Assembly (NCBI RefSeq): GCF_000585335.1
Contig: NZ_KK073872.1
Coordinates: forward strand, 2,285,283 to 2,349,282
From: Cloacibacillus evryensis DSM 19522
GTDB lineage: Bacteria; Synergistota; Synergistia; Synergistales; Synergistaceae
Direction: 5' to 3'
Length of the DNA stretch: 64,000 nt
Shown: piece after piece, positions 7,892-15,791 of the stretch
Layout: each line of letters starts with the position of its first letter
Numbering within the stretch: position 1 is the stretch's first letter
Made by a program: the position numbers and the translations under genes
The notes under the pieces: generated by a model
What the model was told of the DNA's origin: nothing
Databases searched by the model: none
Seen by the model: the letters and a program-made list of their open reading frames with translations, nothing else

Positions 7892-9416
7892 GGTTTAACA
7901 CCTCCGCGATGTCGTCAAGATAGTTTTCGTTTACGCCGTTTACACTGGAGATATCAGCGCCGCAGCCGTCGATGATCGCGCGCAGCGTCATCTCGGCGCG
8001 ATAACGAGCGTAGCCGTCGTGCAGGATGGTGATGTACTCTGTCACCTTGTCGCCTGTCAGCTCGGCGTTTTCGTAGTCCACACAGAGCATATTAATCTGC
8101 TTGGCTTTGCTTTGGCGCACATACCACCACCAGCCGCGGACGCGCATCTCTTCCGGTTCAAGTCCCATAATGTCGTCGTCGTGGAGCCTGACGGCCTCCT
8201 TCGGAGCTGGCGGGAACACATACCCGCAGCATGGGCAGACTTTGACCGAGGCGTGAACGAGCTCCGCGCATTCGTCGCAGACCTTTACCGGCGCGTCGCC
8301 GGTGCCTGCGCCCTTGTGCTTCGGCGGCTTGACCTCAGTGATCGGGCCGTGACGCTTGACGTTGCCGGCGAAGTCGAGTACAAGGCAATCTGTTTTGTCC
8401 GGTGCAATGCGCATTCCGCGGCCAACTGTCTGAATATACAAACCGGGGCTCATTGTCGGGCGGCACATCGCTATAAGATCAATGCCGGGATAATCAAAGC
8501 CCGTAGTAAGCACCGAGACGTTGCTTATTGCCTTAACACGCCCCGCTTTAAAGTCTGTTAAGATACGATCTCGCTCTGCCGTCGGCGTAGAGCCGGTGAC
8601 AACCTCGGCAATCACACCGTGAGAGCGGAGCACGCCACAAATCGCCTCGGCGTGAGCTACTCCGGTGCAGAAAAAGAGCCATGCCCTGCGGTCGCCGGCT
8701 CGGCGGATCGTCTCTTCAACGATGCGCTCGTTGTCGTCCGCGTTGTTTACGGCGGCCTGTAATTCGCTTTCGATAAACTCGCCGCCGCGCTTGCCGACGC
8801 CCTCGACGGAAATCAACGCCTCGGGCAGTTTTGAGCGAAGCGGCGCAAGAAAGCCACGCGCTACAAGCTCTTCGATCTTCACCGGCTCGATGAGCCCGTC
8901 AAAAAGCGCGCCGTGCTCTGAAATGAGGCCGTGCCCCAGGCGGTAGGGCGTTGCGGTAAGCCCGACGACGCGCATGTTTGGATTGATGGCCGTCAGCGCC
9001 GCGATAAGGGTACGGTATCCGCCTTCGGCCTTCGCTGAAATAAGATGCGCTTCATCGACGATGCAGATATCGATAAATCCCAGCATCTCGGCCTTGTCGC
9101 GCACGCTCTGTATTCCTGCTACGGTGATAGGCAGTCCAATGTCGCGGCTGCCCATTCCCGCCGAGTAGATGCCAAGCGGAGCCTCCGGCCACGCAAGCAT
9201 GATTTTTTCTGCGTCCTGCTGCAGCAGCTCTTTGACATGCGAGAGGATGAGGATGCGCGACTGTGGCCACCCCAACATGATGTTTTTGCAAAGCTCGGCA
9301 ATCACATGGCTTTTGCCGCTGCCCGTCGGCATAACAATGCATGGATTGCCGGGGTTATATCTCAGCCACGCAAAGAGCATCGTTATTGCTCGCTGTTGAT
9401 AATCGCGTAGAGCCAC
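7803..9416 (-). CDS. Phage SF2 DNA helicase (DEAD/DEAH type)
   Basis: This 537-residue protein shows the superfamily 2 motif set: the Q-like N-terminus LRDYQQRAI, motif I MPTGSGKSHVI, motif II VDEAHLI, motif III VGLTATPYR and motif VI QTVGRGMRIAP. A zinc-binding stretch, CDECAELVHASVKVCPCCGY, lies around residues 370-390 behind the helicase core. Such proteins (the Ssl2/RadD-like group in phages) unwind or remodel DNA during replication or recombination. It overlaps the VRR-NUC gene and starts right where the PD-(D/E)XK nuclease gene ends, so all are co-expressed. Confidence 0.9.
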   Translation of the reverse strand: MALRDYQQRAITMLFAWLRYNPGNPCIVMPTGSGKSHVIAELCKNIMLGWPQSRILILSHVKELLQQDAEKIMLAWPEAPLGIYSAGMGSRDIGLPITVAGIQSVRDKAEMLGFIDICIVDEAHLISAKAEGGYRTLIAALTAINPNMRVVGLTATPYRLGHGLISEHGALFDGLIEPVKIEELVARGFLAPLRSKLPEALISVEGVGKRGGEFIESELQAAVNNADDNERIVEETIRRAGDRRAWLFFCTGVAHAEAICGVLRSHGVIAEVVTGSTPTAERDRILTDFKAGRVKAISNVSVLTTGFDYPGIDLIAMCRPTMSPGLYIQTVGRGMRIAPDKTDCLVLDFAGNVKRHGPITEVKPPKHKGAGTGDAPVKVCDECAELVHASVKVCPCCGYVFPPAPKEAVRLHDDDIMGLEPEEMRVRGWWWYVRQSKAKQINMLCVDYENAELTGDKVTEYITILHDGYARYRAEMTLRAIIDGCGADISSVNGVNENYLDDIAEVLNRAKAPDSITIKKDGRYYRVLKRHWPALGA

Positions 9417-10435
9417 TAGAAGGGCACCCTTTCATCAGTTGAACCCTGATGGTCTATTACAAAAAGTTCGTCCGTTGTGAGGGCTCCAGCGTTGAGATAG
9501 GGGTTGCCGTTGAGGTACGTCACGCCCTTTATCTCATATTTGCCACACATGCCGTTCTCGTTGCCGCCGAGCCATTTCCAAGGCACAAGATCGAAGTGCG
9601 CGACGTGCGCCTCACAACCGATGCGCTGCTCTTCAACCGATAGTTCGTAATTCTGCATGGCCGCACAGGTAAATTTCCCGTCCTTAGTTGCTGTGACATG
9701 CGCGCAGGTACGGCAGTTGACTTCCGTTGATAGGTGCGAGACGTGGCAAAAATCATGACCGGGGCAATAGCGGCACTGATACCACGTCGGGTCTGCTGAC
9801 AGTGGCTCCGGGAGGCGCTCTGAGAGGGCAAGCATATGCCCGCGCGCGATCAGCGCCTCAGCCCTCTCTTTATCCAGGTAGACGCGCTCCGTGTACATCT
9901 CGTCGTTGTCCTTGCAGACGGCCACGTATAGCGCGCGGTCAATCTTTGTGCCGAGCATGTAGCCCTGCATCTGCCACCAGTGTTGTCGTTTGGCAGTAAG
10001 CACGCCTTTGGATTTAAGCTCGTTAAAGGATTTGAGCGAATGTGTTTTGAACTCGGCGATATGGCGTGTTTTTTCCGCTCCGGGGACGCCGCTTTCAATG
10101 ATTCCGTCGATGGAGCCGGAAACATGACAGCCAAAGTCAACGCGGCTTTGCCCGTCCTCATCGAGACAGGTGCTATGAATGTCTATGCCTATAGCGCGAA
10201 GATCTTTCACTATTGTTTCCTCCTCCCTCTGTCCACGACGGAAAAGGCGAAGCATACGCCCGGGAAATTGTTCGATTACCGCCCAACGAAACGAGAGCCA
10301 TATCCATCGATCACAAGGGCTGCCTAAAACAGAGAGCCCCAAGTGGGGGCGCGGGGGCTCTCTGTGCTGTACGTGATAGGCGTCAATCTGGCTCTGGATA
10401 TCAATCTGGTTGAGCGGCTCCGGTATGGCCGCCAT
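9416..10435 (-). CDS. PD-(D/E)XK nuclease, Cas4/RecB-like, with cysteine cluster
   Basis: This 339-residue protein has a RecB/Cas4-type nuclease core. A conserved Asp lies in HVSGSIDGII, the E-x-K pair in HIAEFKTHS, and a QMQGYM-type helix follows. Behind the core, cysteines in CRYCPGHDFC and CRTCAHV, plus an early PCDRW, could hold an Fe-S cluster or zinc. In phages this type of exonuclease works with a recombinase or single-strand binding protein. It is adjacent to the DUF669-like protein and the AAA ATPase, which fits a recombination module. Confidence 0.8.
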   Translation of the reverse strand: MAAIPEPLNQIDIQSQIDAYHVQHREPPRPHLGLSVLGSPCDRWIWLSFRWAVIEQFPGRMLRLFRRGQREEETIVKDLRAIGIDIHSTCLDEDGQSRVDFGCHVSGSIDGIIESGVPGAEKTRHIAEFKTHSLKSFNELKSKGVLTAKRQHWWQMQGYMLGTKIDRALYVAVCKDNDEMYTERVYLDKERAEALIARGHMLALSERLPEPLSADPTWYQCRYCPGHDFCHVSHLSTEVNCRTCAHVTATKDGKFTCAAMQNYELSVEEQRIGCEAHVAHFDLVPWKWLGGNENGMCGKYEIKGVTYLNGNPYLNAGALTTDELFVIDHQGSTDERVPF

Positions 10436-10438
10436 TAT

Positions 10439-11020
10439 CTACCACTTAAAGTCGCCGGTAACTTGCGGCGCGGACTGTGGCGCCTGCGGCTGTGCCGGAG
10501 GCTGGGCAAAAGCCTGGCTGAATCCGCCTCCATGCGACGGCATTACAGCGTCGCCTACAGGTGCGGCGCTGGGCATTGGAGGCATACCCATAGGCGCGCT
10601 CGTCGGCATAGCGTCGCCGACCGGTTTGAAGTTTTTCACGTCATTGCTGGCCGGATATTTTTCAGTCGCCTCACGGACGGTCACACTCGCCTTGACCACC
10701 GCGCCAAGTAACTGATCTGTATCCCGTAAGGGTTCCTGTACATGACCCGCAATTACAAGCGCCTTTAGCTGCTGCTTGCCTATGTTTTCAGCAATAGCCG
10801 AGTTATTTTGAATGTTAAAATTGGCAAAAATTTTTCGTCCCTGATAAGATGGGCCTATTATGTCGAATGCAACTTTGACATACTTTCCCGACCCGTCTTT
10901 CGTGGGTGATAGTTCTGTTTTTGTCACCTGTAATATATATTCTCCGGCAGGTATGGGGGAAAAGTCCTCCGGCTTTACTTCTGCAAAATCCTGTGTAAAA
11001 GTGCTGTCTAAAAGTGCCAT
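10439..11020 (-). CDS. DUF669 family protein (probable single-strand DNA binding)
   Basis: The protein is 193 residues long. Its N-terminal 115 residues (FSPIPAGEYILQVTKTEL, YVKVAFDIIGPSYQGRKIF, ALVIAGHV) match the pattern of DUF669, a phage family often placed like a single-strand binding protein. The C-terminal 60 residues are a low-complexity tail of Pro, Ala, Met and Gln ending in TGDFKW. Acidic or aromatic tails of this kind are typical of SSB-like proteins, though this one is weakly acidic. Its neighbours are the PD-(D/E)XK nuclease and the AAA ATPase. Confidence 0.72.
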   Translation of the reverse strand: MALLDSTFTQDFAEVKPEDFSPIPAGEYILQVTKTELSPTKDGSGKYVKVAFDIIGPSYQGRKIFANFNIQNNSAIAENIGKQQLKALVIAGHVQEPLRDTDQLLGAVVKASVTVREATEKYPASNDVKNFKPVGDAMPTSAPMGMPPMPSAAPVGDAVMPSHGGGFSQAFAQPPAQPQAPQSAPQVTGDFKW

Positions 11021-11021
11021 T

Positions 11022-11426
11022 CTATTTCTCCTCCTGTTTTTTGATTTCTACGGCAAAGCTGACCTTGCCGGGTGTCTTTGTGATTGCTTCAGAAAGCAAT
11101 GCCTTGGCCCTGTCGCTGGTGCTTTCCCAACCCTTTTTATTTATCTCCGGCTTCCAGCGGAAGGCGGTTGACATCACCATTTCGTCTATTTCGTTCTGCG
11201 CCGCAATCTCACGCAGCCGTACTGCGTCGATCTTGACGTTCATGGAGCGTTTGACGCAGACCTTAAATTCCCCGACTTCGTTTGTCCGCGAGCCTTCCCA
11301 CTGTTCGGGAACACCGATTGCCGCGGCAAGCTGCTCTTCTATCGCCACACGGGCGGTTTTTGCTGCGTCTTCTTTGGCTTTTGCCTGGTGGAGAGCTCGC
11401 ACAAGCTCATATACGACGTTAGACAT
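11022..11426 (-). CDS. Hypothetical phage protein in recombination module
   Basis: This protein of about 134 residues starts at MSNVVYELVRALHQ, preceded by GGAGGCGAAGCAA. An in-frame start at 11441 is possible but lacks a binding site. Residues 1-45 form a charged helix that could be coiled-coil (AKAKEDAAKTARVAIEEQLAAA). The rest is mixed and contains KVCVKRSMNVKIDAVRLREIA. It is unrecognised. It overlaps the end of the AAA ATPase by 8 bases and is followed after one base by the DUF669-like gene, so it likely works with them. Confidence 0.6.
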   Translation of the reverse strand: MSNVVYELVRALHQAKAKEDAAKTARVAIEEQLAAAIGVPEQWEGSRTNEVGEFKVCVKRSMNVKIDAVRLREIAAQNEIDEMVMSTAFRWKPEINKKGWESTSDRAKALLSEAITKTPGKVSFAVEIKKQEEK

Positions 11427-12102
11427 TTGCTTCGCCTCCAATCTTTGCCATGATGGCGCCGAGGTCGGCGGGTTCCCACATGCTCAACTGTCCGCTGCGG
11501 TCCTTTGCCGTCCAGATACCATCCGAGGCACACATAAGCATTCGTTGTACTTCCCCCTTATCGTTTTGCCCGATCCTTAGCGCGAGCACCTCGTCAAAGA
11601 AATACGGCAGCATCTGCCCAAGTTTCTGGCCGGGCATTGCTGGCGAGTGAAGCAGCTGTCCCATTTCGTTTTGCTGTCTCTCGATCTTCGCGGAGAAATA
11701 TACGTGCCGCCCCGGCAGATCACGGAATGCGCGGATGAGGGCCGTCATGATGTCCTGCATTGCGCCGTATGCCTGCCGCGGGTCTTTGGCGACCGCTTTT
11801 TCCGAGCCAAGCACCACCTCTGCGATCTCAGAGATGGAATCTAAGGCAATAGACTCAAACTGATTGGATTCCTCCGATTCATAGAGCCATCTGTGAGCTT
11901 CTCGGAGTTCAGGCATATTTTTAATTTCGATAAAGGGCAGGTTTTCCTTACGAAGCGAGAGAAGCCCGCCCTCCGCTGAAAGGATAAGCGGCTTCGGCAA
12001 CGTCTTTATGAGGGTCGTCTTTCCGGCTCCGGCCTGTCCGTAGACGAGGACCTTTAGTCCATTGGTGGTGATGGTGTTAGTGCTTTGAATATTTATTGCC
12101 AT
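11419..12102 (-). CDS. Phage AAA family ATPase (RecA-like nucleotide-binding protein)
   Basis: The 227-residue protein starts MAINIQSTNTITTNGLKVLVYGQAGAGKTTLIK, with a Walker A loop at about residues 21-28. A Walker B-type segment follows (FESIALDSISEIAEVVL), then a late motif (HVYFSAKIERQQ). This AAA_24-like group is common in phage early operons, usually beside a nuclease and an SSB-like protein. It probably loads or drives recombination proteins; the exact role is not established. Confidence 0.8.
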   Translation of the reverse strand: MAINIQSTNTITTNGLKVLVYGQAGAGKTTLIKTLPKPLILSAEGGLLSLRKENLPFIEIKNMPELREAHRWLYESEESNQFESIALDSISEIAEVVLGSEKAVAKDPRQAYGAMQDIMTALIRAFRDLPGRHVYFSAKIERQQNEMGQLLHSPAMPGQKLGQMLPYFFDEVLALRIGQNDKGEVQRMLMCASDGIWTAKDRSGQLSMWEPADLGAIMAKIGGEANV

Positions 12103-12103
12103 T

Positions 12104-12754
12104 TTATATTACCTCCATATTAGTTTTTGAAATTAGAGTTAATGCGTCTTCAAATCCCTGTTTGTAACAGGCTTCATTATCTGCTGGCTGAATTGAAGCA
12201 ACTCGTTTCGATATATGTTCTTTTAAACTATTCATGATTTCTAGAATCATGTGTTCATCGTCAGAGGTGTACATCATATTTGCACCATCTAAGAAACAGG
12301 CGTTGTCATGAATGTTTCCGATAACTTCTAAAAGCCGCAGATCTATGAGGTGGCTTATCAAATGACCATTTACACAAGCTCCCCGATAATCGAAGCTAAC
12401 TATCCCAATTTGCCCAGTTTCAATGTTTCGTACAATGTCATGTTCATATATGGGAGTGTCATAACAATCGGCTTTACCTATAAATTGTCCGACCGTCCCG
12501 GAAATTACGACTGTGTAAATGGGGAATGAGTATCCATTTTCATAAACCATATCGAACGGAGAGATGGACAAGACTAGCTTTTTGTCTTTTTTGAAGTCTA
12601 AATATACTTTACTCAGCTCACCATATATCCACCCCTTCCTTTCGCTTTTACCGCGAAAAATGATTTTTCTTGCGTCAATAACGATCGAGGTATGTCTTTC
12701 TTTGACGTAGTGATGAATAGGGATCTTTTTTTGTTCACAAACAGCTTTTGACAT
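12104..12754 (-). CDS. YopX-like phage protein
   Basis: The C-terminal 180 residues of this 216-residue protein follow the YopX pattern: IIFRGKSERKGWIYGELSKV, then VVISGTVGQFIGKADCYDTPIYEHDIV, and LLEVIGNIHDNACFL. YopX-type proteins are widespread in Firmicutes phages and their function is unknown. The extra N-terminal 25 residues and a C-terminal tail of about 45 residues are not typical. It is the first gene of the block 10.4-12.75 kb. Two hairpins lie in its leader between 12755 and 12840. Confidence 0.8.
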   Translation of the reverse strand: MSKAVCEQKKIPIHHYVKERHTSIVIDARKIIFRGKSERKGWIYGELSKVYLDFKKDKKLVLSISPFDMVYENGYSFPIYTVVISGTVGQFIGKADCYDTPIYEHDIVRNIETGQIGIVSFDYRGACVNGHLISHLIDLRLLEVIGNIHDNACFLDGANMMYTSDDEHMILEIMNSLKEHISKRVASIQPADNEACYKQGFEDALTLISKTNMEVI

Positions 12755-12816
12755 TTTCAGTTCCTCCTTTATAATTGGAGGCGGTAGTATCCGCTCCCGC
12801 CAATTTTTGGCTCGCG

Positions 12817-12839
12817 CCCTTCCGTTTGTAGCGGAAGGG
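12817..12839. terminator. Hairpin with 8-bp stem between small phage genes
   Basis: Arms CCCTTCCG (12817-12824) and CGGAAGGG (12832-12839) enclose a 7-base loop. Rightwards the stem is followed by TTATTTTTGT, as in an intrinsic terminator for the + strand. Leftwards no T-run follows, so for the leftward operon it would act only as a structured leader before the YopX-like gene. A second, imperfect hairpin lies at about 12773-12801. Confidence 0.4.
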
Positions 12840-12840
12840 T

Positions 12841-12977
12841 TATTTTTGTACCTCTTTAACGATCATCGCCAGTACGCCTATCAATCCAAAGATGCCAAGC
12901 CAGAACACGGCATAGGCGGCTTCAAGGTTCGGGGCGACATGGTGATAAAAGAACGCGCTCTCTGCTATCTGCTCCAT
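12841..12977 (-). pseudogene. Small single-span membrane protein, apparently frameshifted
   Basis: From ATG 12977, which overlaps the end of the upstream gene, the frame reads MEQIAESAFFYHHVAPNLEA then AYAVF and soon meets a stop. One base later in phase, the sequence continues as GIFGLIGVLAMIVKEVQK to a TAA at 12841. This is a good membrane helix with a charged end. A single missing G after AVFTG would restore one 45-residue membrane protein. This is a small, low-weight call: either a one-base deletion or chance. Confidence 0.3.
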
Positions 12978-13159
12978 CGCTTGGCCTCATATTCGGTTGC
13001 CTGATGGACTAGGCAGAACGCCAAACTCTTTACGTAGCGAGCTTTGTCTACGAGGTTGTCGGCGCGGCCGTTCTTGATGTCTTCGCGGATTTCTTTGATT
13101 TGAGCCTCCATCTTGTCAAGGCCGGTTTCAAGTTCTTTCTTGCGTTCTTCGGCTGTCAT
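12965..13159 (-). CDS. Small coiled-coil phage protein
   Basis: The 64-residue protein starts MTAEERKKELETGLDKMEAQ, after a GGAGAGAAAGAA binding site that decides the start over a longer frame to 13198. It is almost wholly helical and charged with heptad-like spacing, so it is probably coiled-coil. No family is recognised. Its start overlaps the stop of the upstream HTH gene (ATGA), so the two are translationally coupled. Confidence 0.55.
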   Translation of the reverse strand: MTAEERKKELETGLDKMEAQIKEIREDIKNGRADNLVDKARYVKSLAFCLVHQATEYEAKRWSR

Positions 13160-13443
13160 TTCTTTCTCTCCTTTCTGTTGGGGTGCTCCGAGATCCACTT
13201 GTCGAGCTCGTAGATGTCGTAGCGGGTTAGTTTTTCTTTCCCGTCAAGCTGCAGAAACTCGGGGCCGGTTCCCTTCTCCCGCCAGTCGCGAAGCGTGCGA
13301 GGCGATGCTCCTAAGTATTTTGCCGCGCTCTTTTCGCATAGGAGCCTGGGCGGACGATCCGCCGCGTCGTCAAGCTTTTCAATTGTCTCGGTTAGTGTTG
13401 CCTTGAGTTCTTCAACTATTGTTTCAACCTCAAGCTCTGTCAT
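13156..13443 (-). CDS. MerR/excisionase-type helix-turn-helix protein
   Basis: The protein of about 95 residues has a helical N-terminal segment (MTELEVETIVEELKATLTETIEKLDDAADR), then the compact DNA-binding module LLCEKSAAKYLGASPRTLRDWREKGTGPEF and RYDIYELDKWISEHP. This is the HTH_17 layout found in excisionases and small phage regulators. The start at 13443 overlaps the upstream stop. It lies far from any integrase, so a regulatory role is as likely as excision. Confidence 0.75.
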   Translation of the reverse strand: MTELEVETIVEELKATLTETIEKLDDAADRPPRLLCEKSAAKYLGASPRTLRDWREKGTGPEFLQLDGKEKLTRYDIYELDKWISEHPNRKERKK

Positions 13444-13877
13444 CTTTCTTCTCCTTCCTTGATGCGAAGTCCATGCCATTTACGGGTGGCATCGGACTTA
13501 TAAGAAACAAACATTTTCATCTGGCGAAGCGCGCCGCCGACAACGTTCTTTGCTGGCGGTGTCAGGCCATTGCATAAGCACCAGTCAGTAAAGGAGTCAT
13601 AGAGCTCGCGGCAGGTGCAGGTCGCTATCTCGTCCACTTCGCACCACTCGGAAATAAATTTCTGTAGGTTGCCTTGCAGATCTTCGTCCCTAAATGGGTT
13701 ACACCTTGCAATCGTTGGCGGTTCGTAGAAGGGCAGTCCCGCAAGCTCGCAGAAGCGTTTCATGATCTCTCTGCGCATGGCGCTGGACATAGCGCCTCGA
13801 AAGGCTACTGCCGCGTCCAGCATCAGCCGCGCTTCTTTAATATCCTCCTCGCGCATGTTGTTCAGTATTTCTTCCAT
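13440..13877 (-). CDS. Phage protein with primase C-terminal-like winged helix
   Basis: This 145-residue protein has an N-terminal helical part (REEDIKEARLMLDAAVAFRGAM). Its C-terminal half (CTCRELYDSFTDWCLCNGLTPPAKNVVGGALRQMKMFVSYKSD, about residues 88-130) resembles the small winged-helix module at the end of phage/plasmid primases and in stand-alone phage regulators. Function is not known. It is the first gene of the leftward block that includes the excisionase-like and coiled-coil genes. Confidence 0.55.
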   Translation of the reverse strand: MEEILNNMREEDIKEARLMLDAAVAFRGAMSSAMRREIMKRFCELAGLPFYEPPTIARCNPFRDEDLQGNLQKFISEWCEVDEIATCTCRELYDSFTDWCLCNGLTPPAKNVVGGALRQMKMFVSYKSDATRKWHGLRIKEGEER

Positions 13878-13937
13878 CTCTTTATCTCCAATCGCCTCAA
13901 TGTGATATCCTTCTCCCTTAGAAGGGAGGTGAGTTTT

Positions 13938-14108
13938 GTGGATCAGAAAACCGTGTGTCCATACTGTTCGGCTATAGATTCATATCAATGCCGTAATATC
14001 GGCGTCCCGAATCAGCTTTACCCCAAAAACGAGCCGATAATCCTTGAAGAAATATTTTGTACCGTATGTAAGAAAACAATCGCTATCATAAAGAACCCTT
14101 GCGATTAA
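13938..14108 (+). CDS. Small zinc-ribbon protein on the opposite strand
   Basis: A GTG start at 13938 follows a strong GGGAGGTGAG binding site. The 56-residue product reads VDQKTVCPYCSAIDSYQCRN and ends EEIFCTVCKKTIAIIKNPCD, with two CxxC pairs about 35 residues apart. It is a typical small zinc-finger protein. It runs rightwards inside an otherwise leftward early operon and overlaps by 4 bases the 3' end of the converging neighbour. The longer ATG frame from 13674 is antisense to the neighbour and is not used. Confidence 0.7.
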   Translation: MDQKTVCPYCSAIDSYQCRNIGVPNQLYPKNEPIILEEIFCTVCKKTIAIIKNPCD

Positions 14109-14329
14109 TTCTCTGCGCCTCCGTTATGCCGACGGAGGCGTTCAACTTCTTTTACTCCTTCACGTAATGGCTCAATGTTCTCAATCCAGTGTTCTTTTAT
14201 CTTTTCTATTGCCTCATCCGCTGAATATGCCGTAATGGGTATTCTGGCCTCGACGAAAGCACATTGAACTTTTGATAAAGAATGACTTGCAATATGGCTT
14301 TTAATTTCAATCAATGATTTGTCCTGCAT
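14105..14329 (-). CDS. Small phage protein, paralogue of the next gene
   Basis: The 74-residue protein starts MQDKSLIEIKSHIASHSLSK behind AGGAGGAGAAAA. Its core VEARIPITAYSADEAIEKIKEHWIENIEPLREG matches the core of the neighbouring protein (IEAELDYSLSADEAADVLRQAWNKKIIPLQTG) with the same spacing of A-x-E, SADEA, W and PL-x-G. Function is unknown. The tandem copies suggest local duplication. Confidence 0.6.
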   Translation of the reverse strand: MQDKSLIEIKSHIASHSLSKVQCAFVEARIPITAYSADEAIEKIKEHWIENIEPLREGVKEVERLRRHNGGAEN

Positions 14330-14451
14330 TTTTCTCCTCCTCATATACTTATCCACTCGCCTGTTTTTTCTTTGCATTTCCATACTAAGCAAGGTTAGCC
14401 ATCGTGAAGAATTGGGCGCGGATAACAGCAAAAAGATTGTTTCTCAAGAAC

Positions 14452-14793
14452 TTAATCACTAGAAACTGCTTTTTTCTTAGCTGTTATAACACGTGTAATC
14501 ATTTTCTCTTCAAACTCTTTGCGTTCAGCGTCGGTAGCGTCGAGCCCAGTTTGAAGGGGAATTATTTTTTTGTTCCACGCCTGTCTTAAAACATCTGCTG
14601 CTTCATCTGCTGATAGGCTGTAATCCAATTCAGCCTCTATCGCAACACAGGGTTTCTGGCATTCTCCGTCTTCGATAATGATTCTTAGTTCCATGTTCTC
14701 TCTCTCCTCTCGTTTGAAGTATGCTGATTTCAGTTTTTCTATTTCTAATTCTGAAATAAAGATGTCGCCGTTTTCTGCTTGCATGATTTTCAC
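14452..14793 (-). CDS. Small phage protein, paralogue of the preceding one
   Basis: The protein is up to 113 residues long from a GTG at 14793 that overlaps the upstream stop (GTGA). An internal ATG at 14694 with a better binding site (AGGAGAGAGAAC) gives an 80-residue form that starts MELRIIIEDGECQKPCVAIE and lines up with the paralogue. Both starts may be used. The extra N-terminal segment (DIFISELEIEKLKSAYFKREE) is helical. Function is unknown. Confidence 0.55.
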   Translation of the reverse strand: MKIMQAENGDIFISELEIEKLKSAYFKREERENMELRIIIEDGECQKPCVAIEAELDYSLSADEAADVLRQAWNKKIIPLQTGLDATDAERKEFEEKMITRVITAKKKAVSSD

Positions 14794-15461
14794 GATTGCA
14801 CCTCTTTTGGGGTTCGCTCGCAGGGAACTGGGTCATTTAACAATTCCTCTGACTTTATTTCGAGCTTATTCAAATAAGGCAAAACTTCTAAAAAGATGTC
14901 GCCTGGTGTTAAGTTCTCAAGACAAGATGCATAAGAATCCAACGCTTGTTTTAAATTAAGAAAAATTCTTTTTAGGTAGCCTATTTCTGTTAGGAGGTTA
15001 AAACTAGCTTCTCCACTAAGACCATATCTGGTTTCCAAGGTGCGAAATTCTTTGAGGAATACCTTAGCCAACCCGTCTGCTTGTTTTGCTCCGTAGATTT
15101 TCTGCGTTTCCTCAATTTTGTTTTGTATTAACGTCGCCAACGGCTCAATTTTTGGCATGGACTCATATAACGCCTTGATGTTAGGGGTATCATTCTGAGA
15201 AAATTTTTCTTCTGCTTCTTTTTTTGCGTGCTCGACAGCGTACTCTAAATTTTTCGCGGCCTCTTCAAGAGCGCGTGCATACCTCCAAAGGTCGTTTTCT
15301 TGTTTATATGCAACAGCATCGACCACGATAGATAGCATGACGGCGCGCAGCCAAGCGACAGAGTTGGAGCTGTCTGTCTGCGGAATACCTTCAATGCAAA
15401 CAGGGCCGCCATCTGGGCAACGAGTATCTCTGTCAATTCCTTCTCTTGTTATTTTTATCAT
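14790..15461 (-). CDS. Hypothetical phage early protein
   Basis: The 223-residue protein is unrecognised. The N-terminal 30 residues contain CPDGGPVCIEGIPQTDSSNSV. From about residue 35 onwards it is almost all helix (SVAWLRAVMLSIVVDAVAY, YARALEEAAKNLEYAVEHAKKEAEEKF), probably a helical bundle with coiled-coil parts. It lies just after the Cro-like regulator gene in the same direction, so it is expected among the first proteins made after induction. Confidence 0.55.
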   Translation of the reverse strand: MIKITREGIDRDTRCPDGGPVCIEGIPQTDSSNSVAWLRAVMLSIVVDAVAYKQENDLWRYARALEEAAKNLEYAVEHAKKEAEEKFSQNDTPNIKALYESMPKIEPLATLIQNKIEETQKIYGAKQADGLAKVFLKEFRTLETRYGLSGEASFNLLTEIGYLKRIFLNLKQALDSYASCLENLTPGDIFLEVLPYLNKLEIKSEELLNDPVPCERTPKEVQS

Positions 15462-15500
15462 TTCTTCTTTTTCCTCCTCAGTGGTGAAATGTTAGGTCTC

Positions 15501-15528
15501 AACTTGCATTCTTGTGTTTACGCAAGTT
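15501..15528. promoter_or_regulatory. Third CTTGC..GCAAG inverted repeat at 3' end of the Cro-like gene
   Basis: AACTTGC (15501-15507) and GCAAGTT (15522-15528) flank 14 bases. The half-sites match those in the divergent promoter region at 15775-15842. It overlaps the last codons of the HTH gene. It may be an auxiliary operator or a weak hairpin; it has a T-run on the + strand only. Confidence 0.4.
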
Positions 15529-15736
15529 TTTTTGAAAAAAATATATTTCTAATCTTTTCGTCAGAAAGTGAAAGTGCATTTGCTATACTCCATATTTCAG
15601 ATAAGGTGAATTGGGTTTTACCTTTTAAGCGCCTGCTCATTGTACTTGGATTTATCCCAGATTTTCTTGCTAAAGCCGCATAAGTCATATTTTGCCGACC
15701 TATTTCTGCACGAAGCTCAGGAAAATTTAATCTCAT
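15518..15736 (-). CDS. Cro-like XRE family regulator
   Basis: The 72-residue protein starts MRLNFPELRAEIGRQNMTYA after AGGGGGTGAAGTAAAA; a frame from 15763 is longer but lacks a binding site. Residues 10-60 form a single XRE-type helix-turn-helix (YAALARKSGINPSTMSRRLKGKTQFTL). It has no dimerisation or cleavage domain, so it is a Cro-type or early repressor. It is read from a near-consensus promoter (15763-15791) that overlaps an operator, divergent from the CI-like gene. Together they form the lysis-lysogeny switch. Confidence 0.85.
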   Translation of the reverse strand: MRLNFPELRAEIGRQNMTYAALARKSGINPSTMSRRLKGKTQFTLSEIWSIANALSLSDEKIRNIFFSKKLA

Positions 15737-15762
15737 TTTTACTTCACCCCCTCTCTTTGACA

Positions 15763-15791
15763 AGTATATTGCTGTTCTTGCGTTATGTCAA
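15763..15791 (-). promoter_or_regulatory. Early leftward sigma-70 promoter
   Basis: Leftwards, a perfect TTGACA (complement of 15786-15791), a spacer of exactly 17 bases and TATACT (complement of 15763-15768) precede the Cro-like gene. The -35 hexamer lies inside the operator at 15775-15805, so a bound repressor would block RNA polymerase. Confidence 0.8.
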
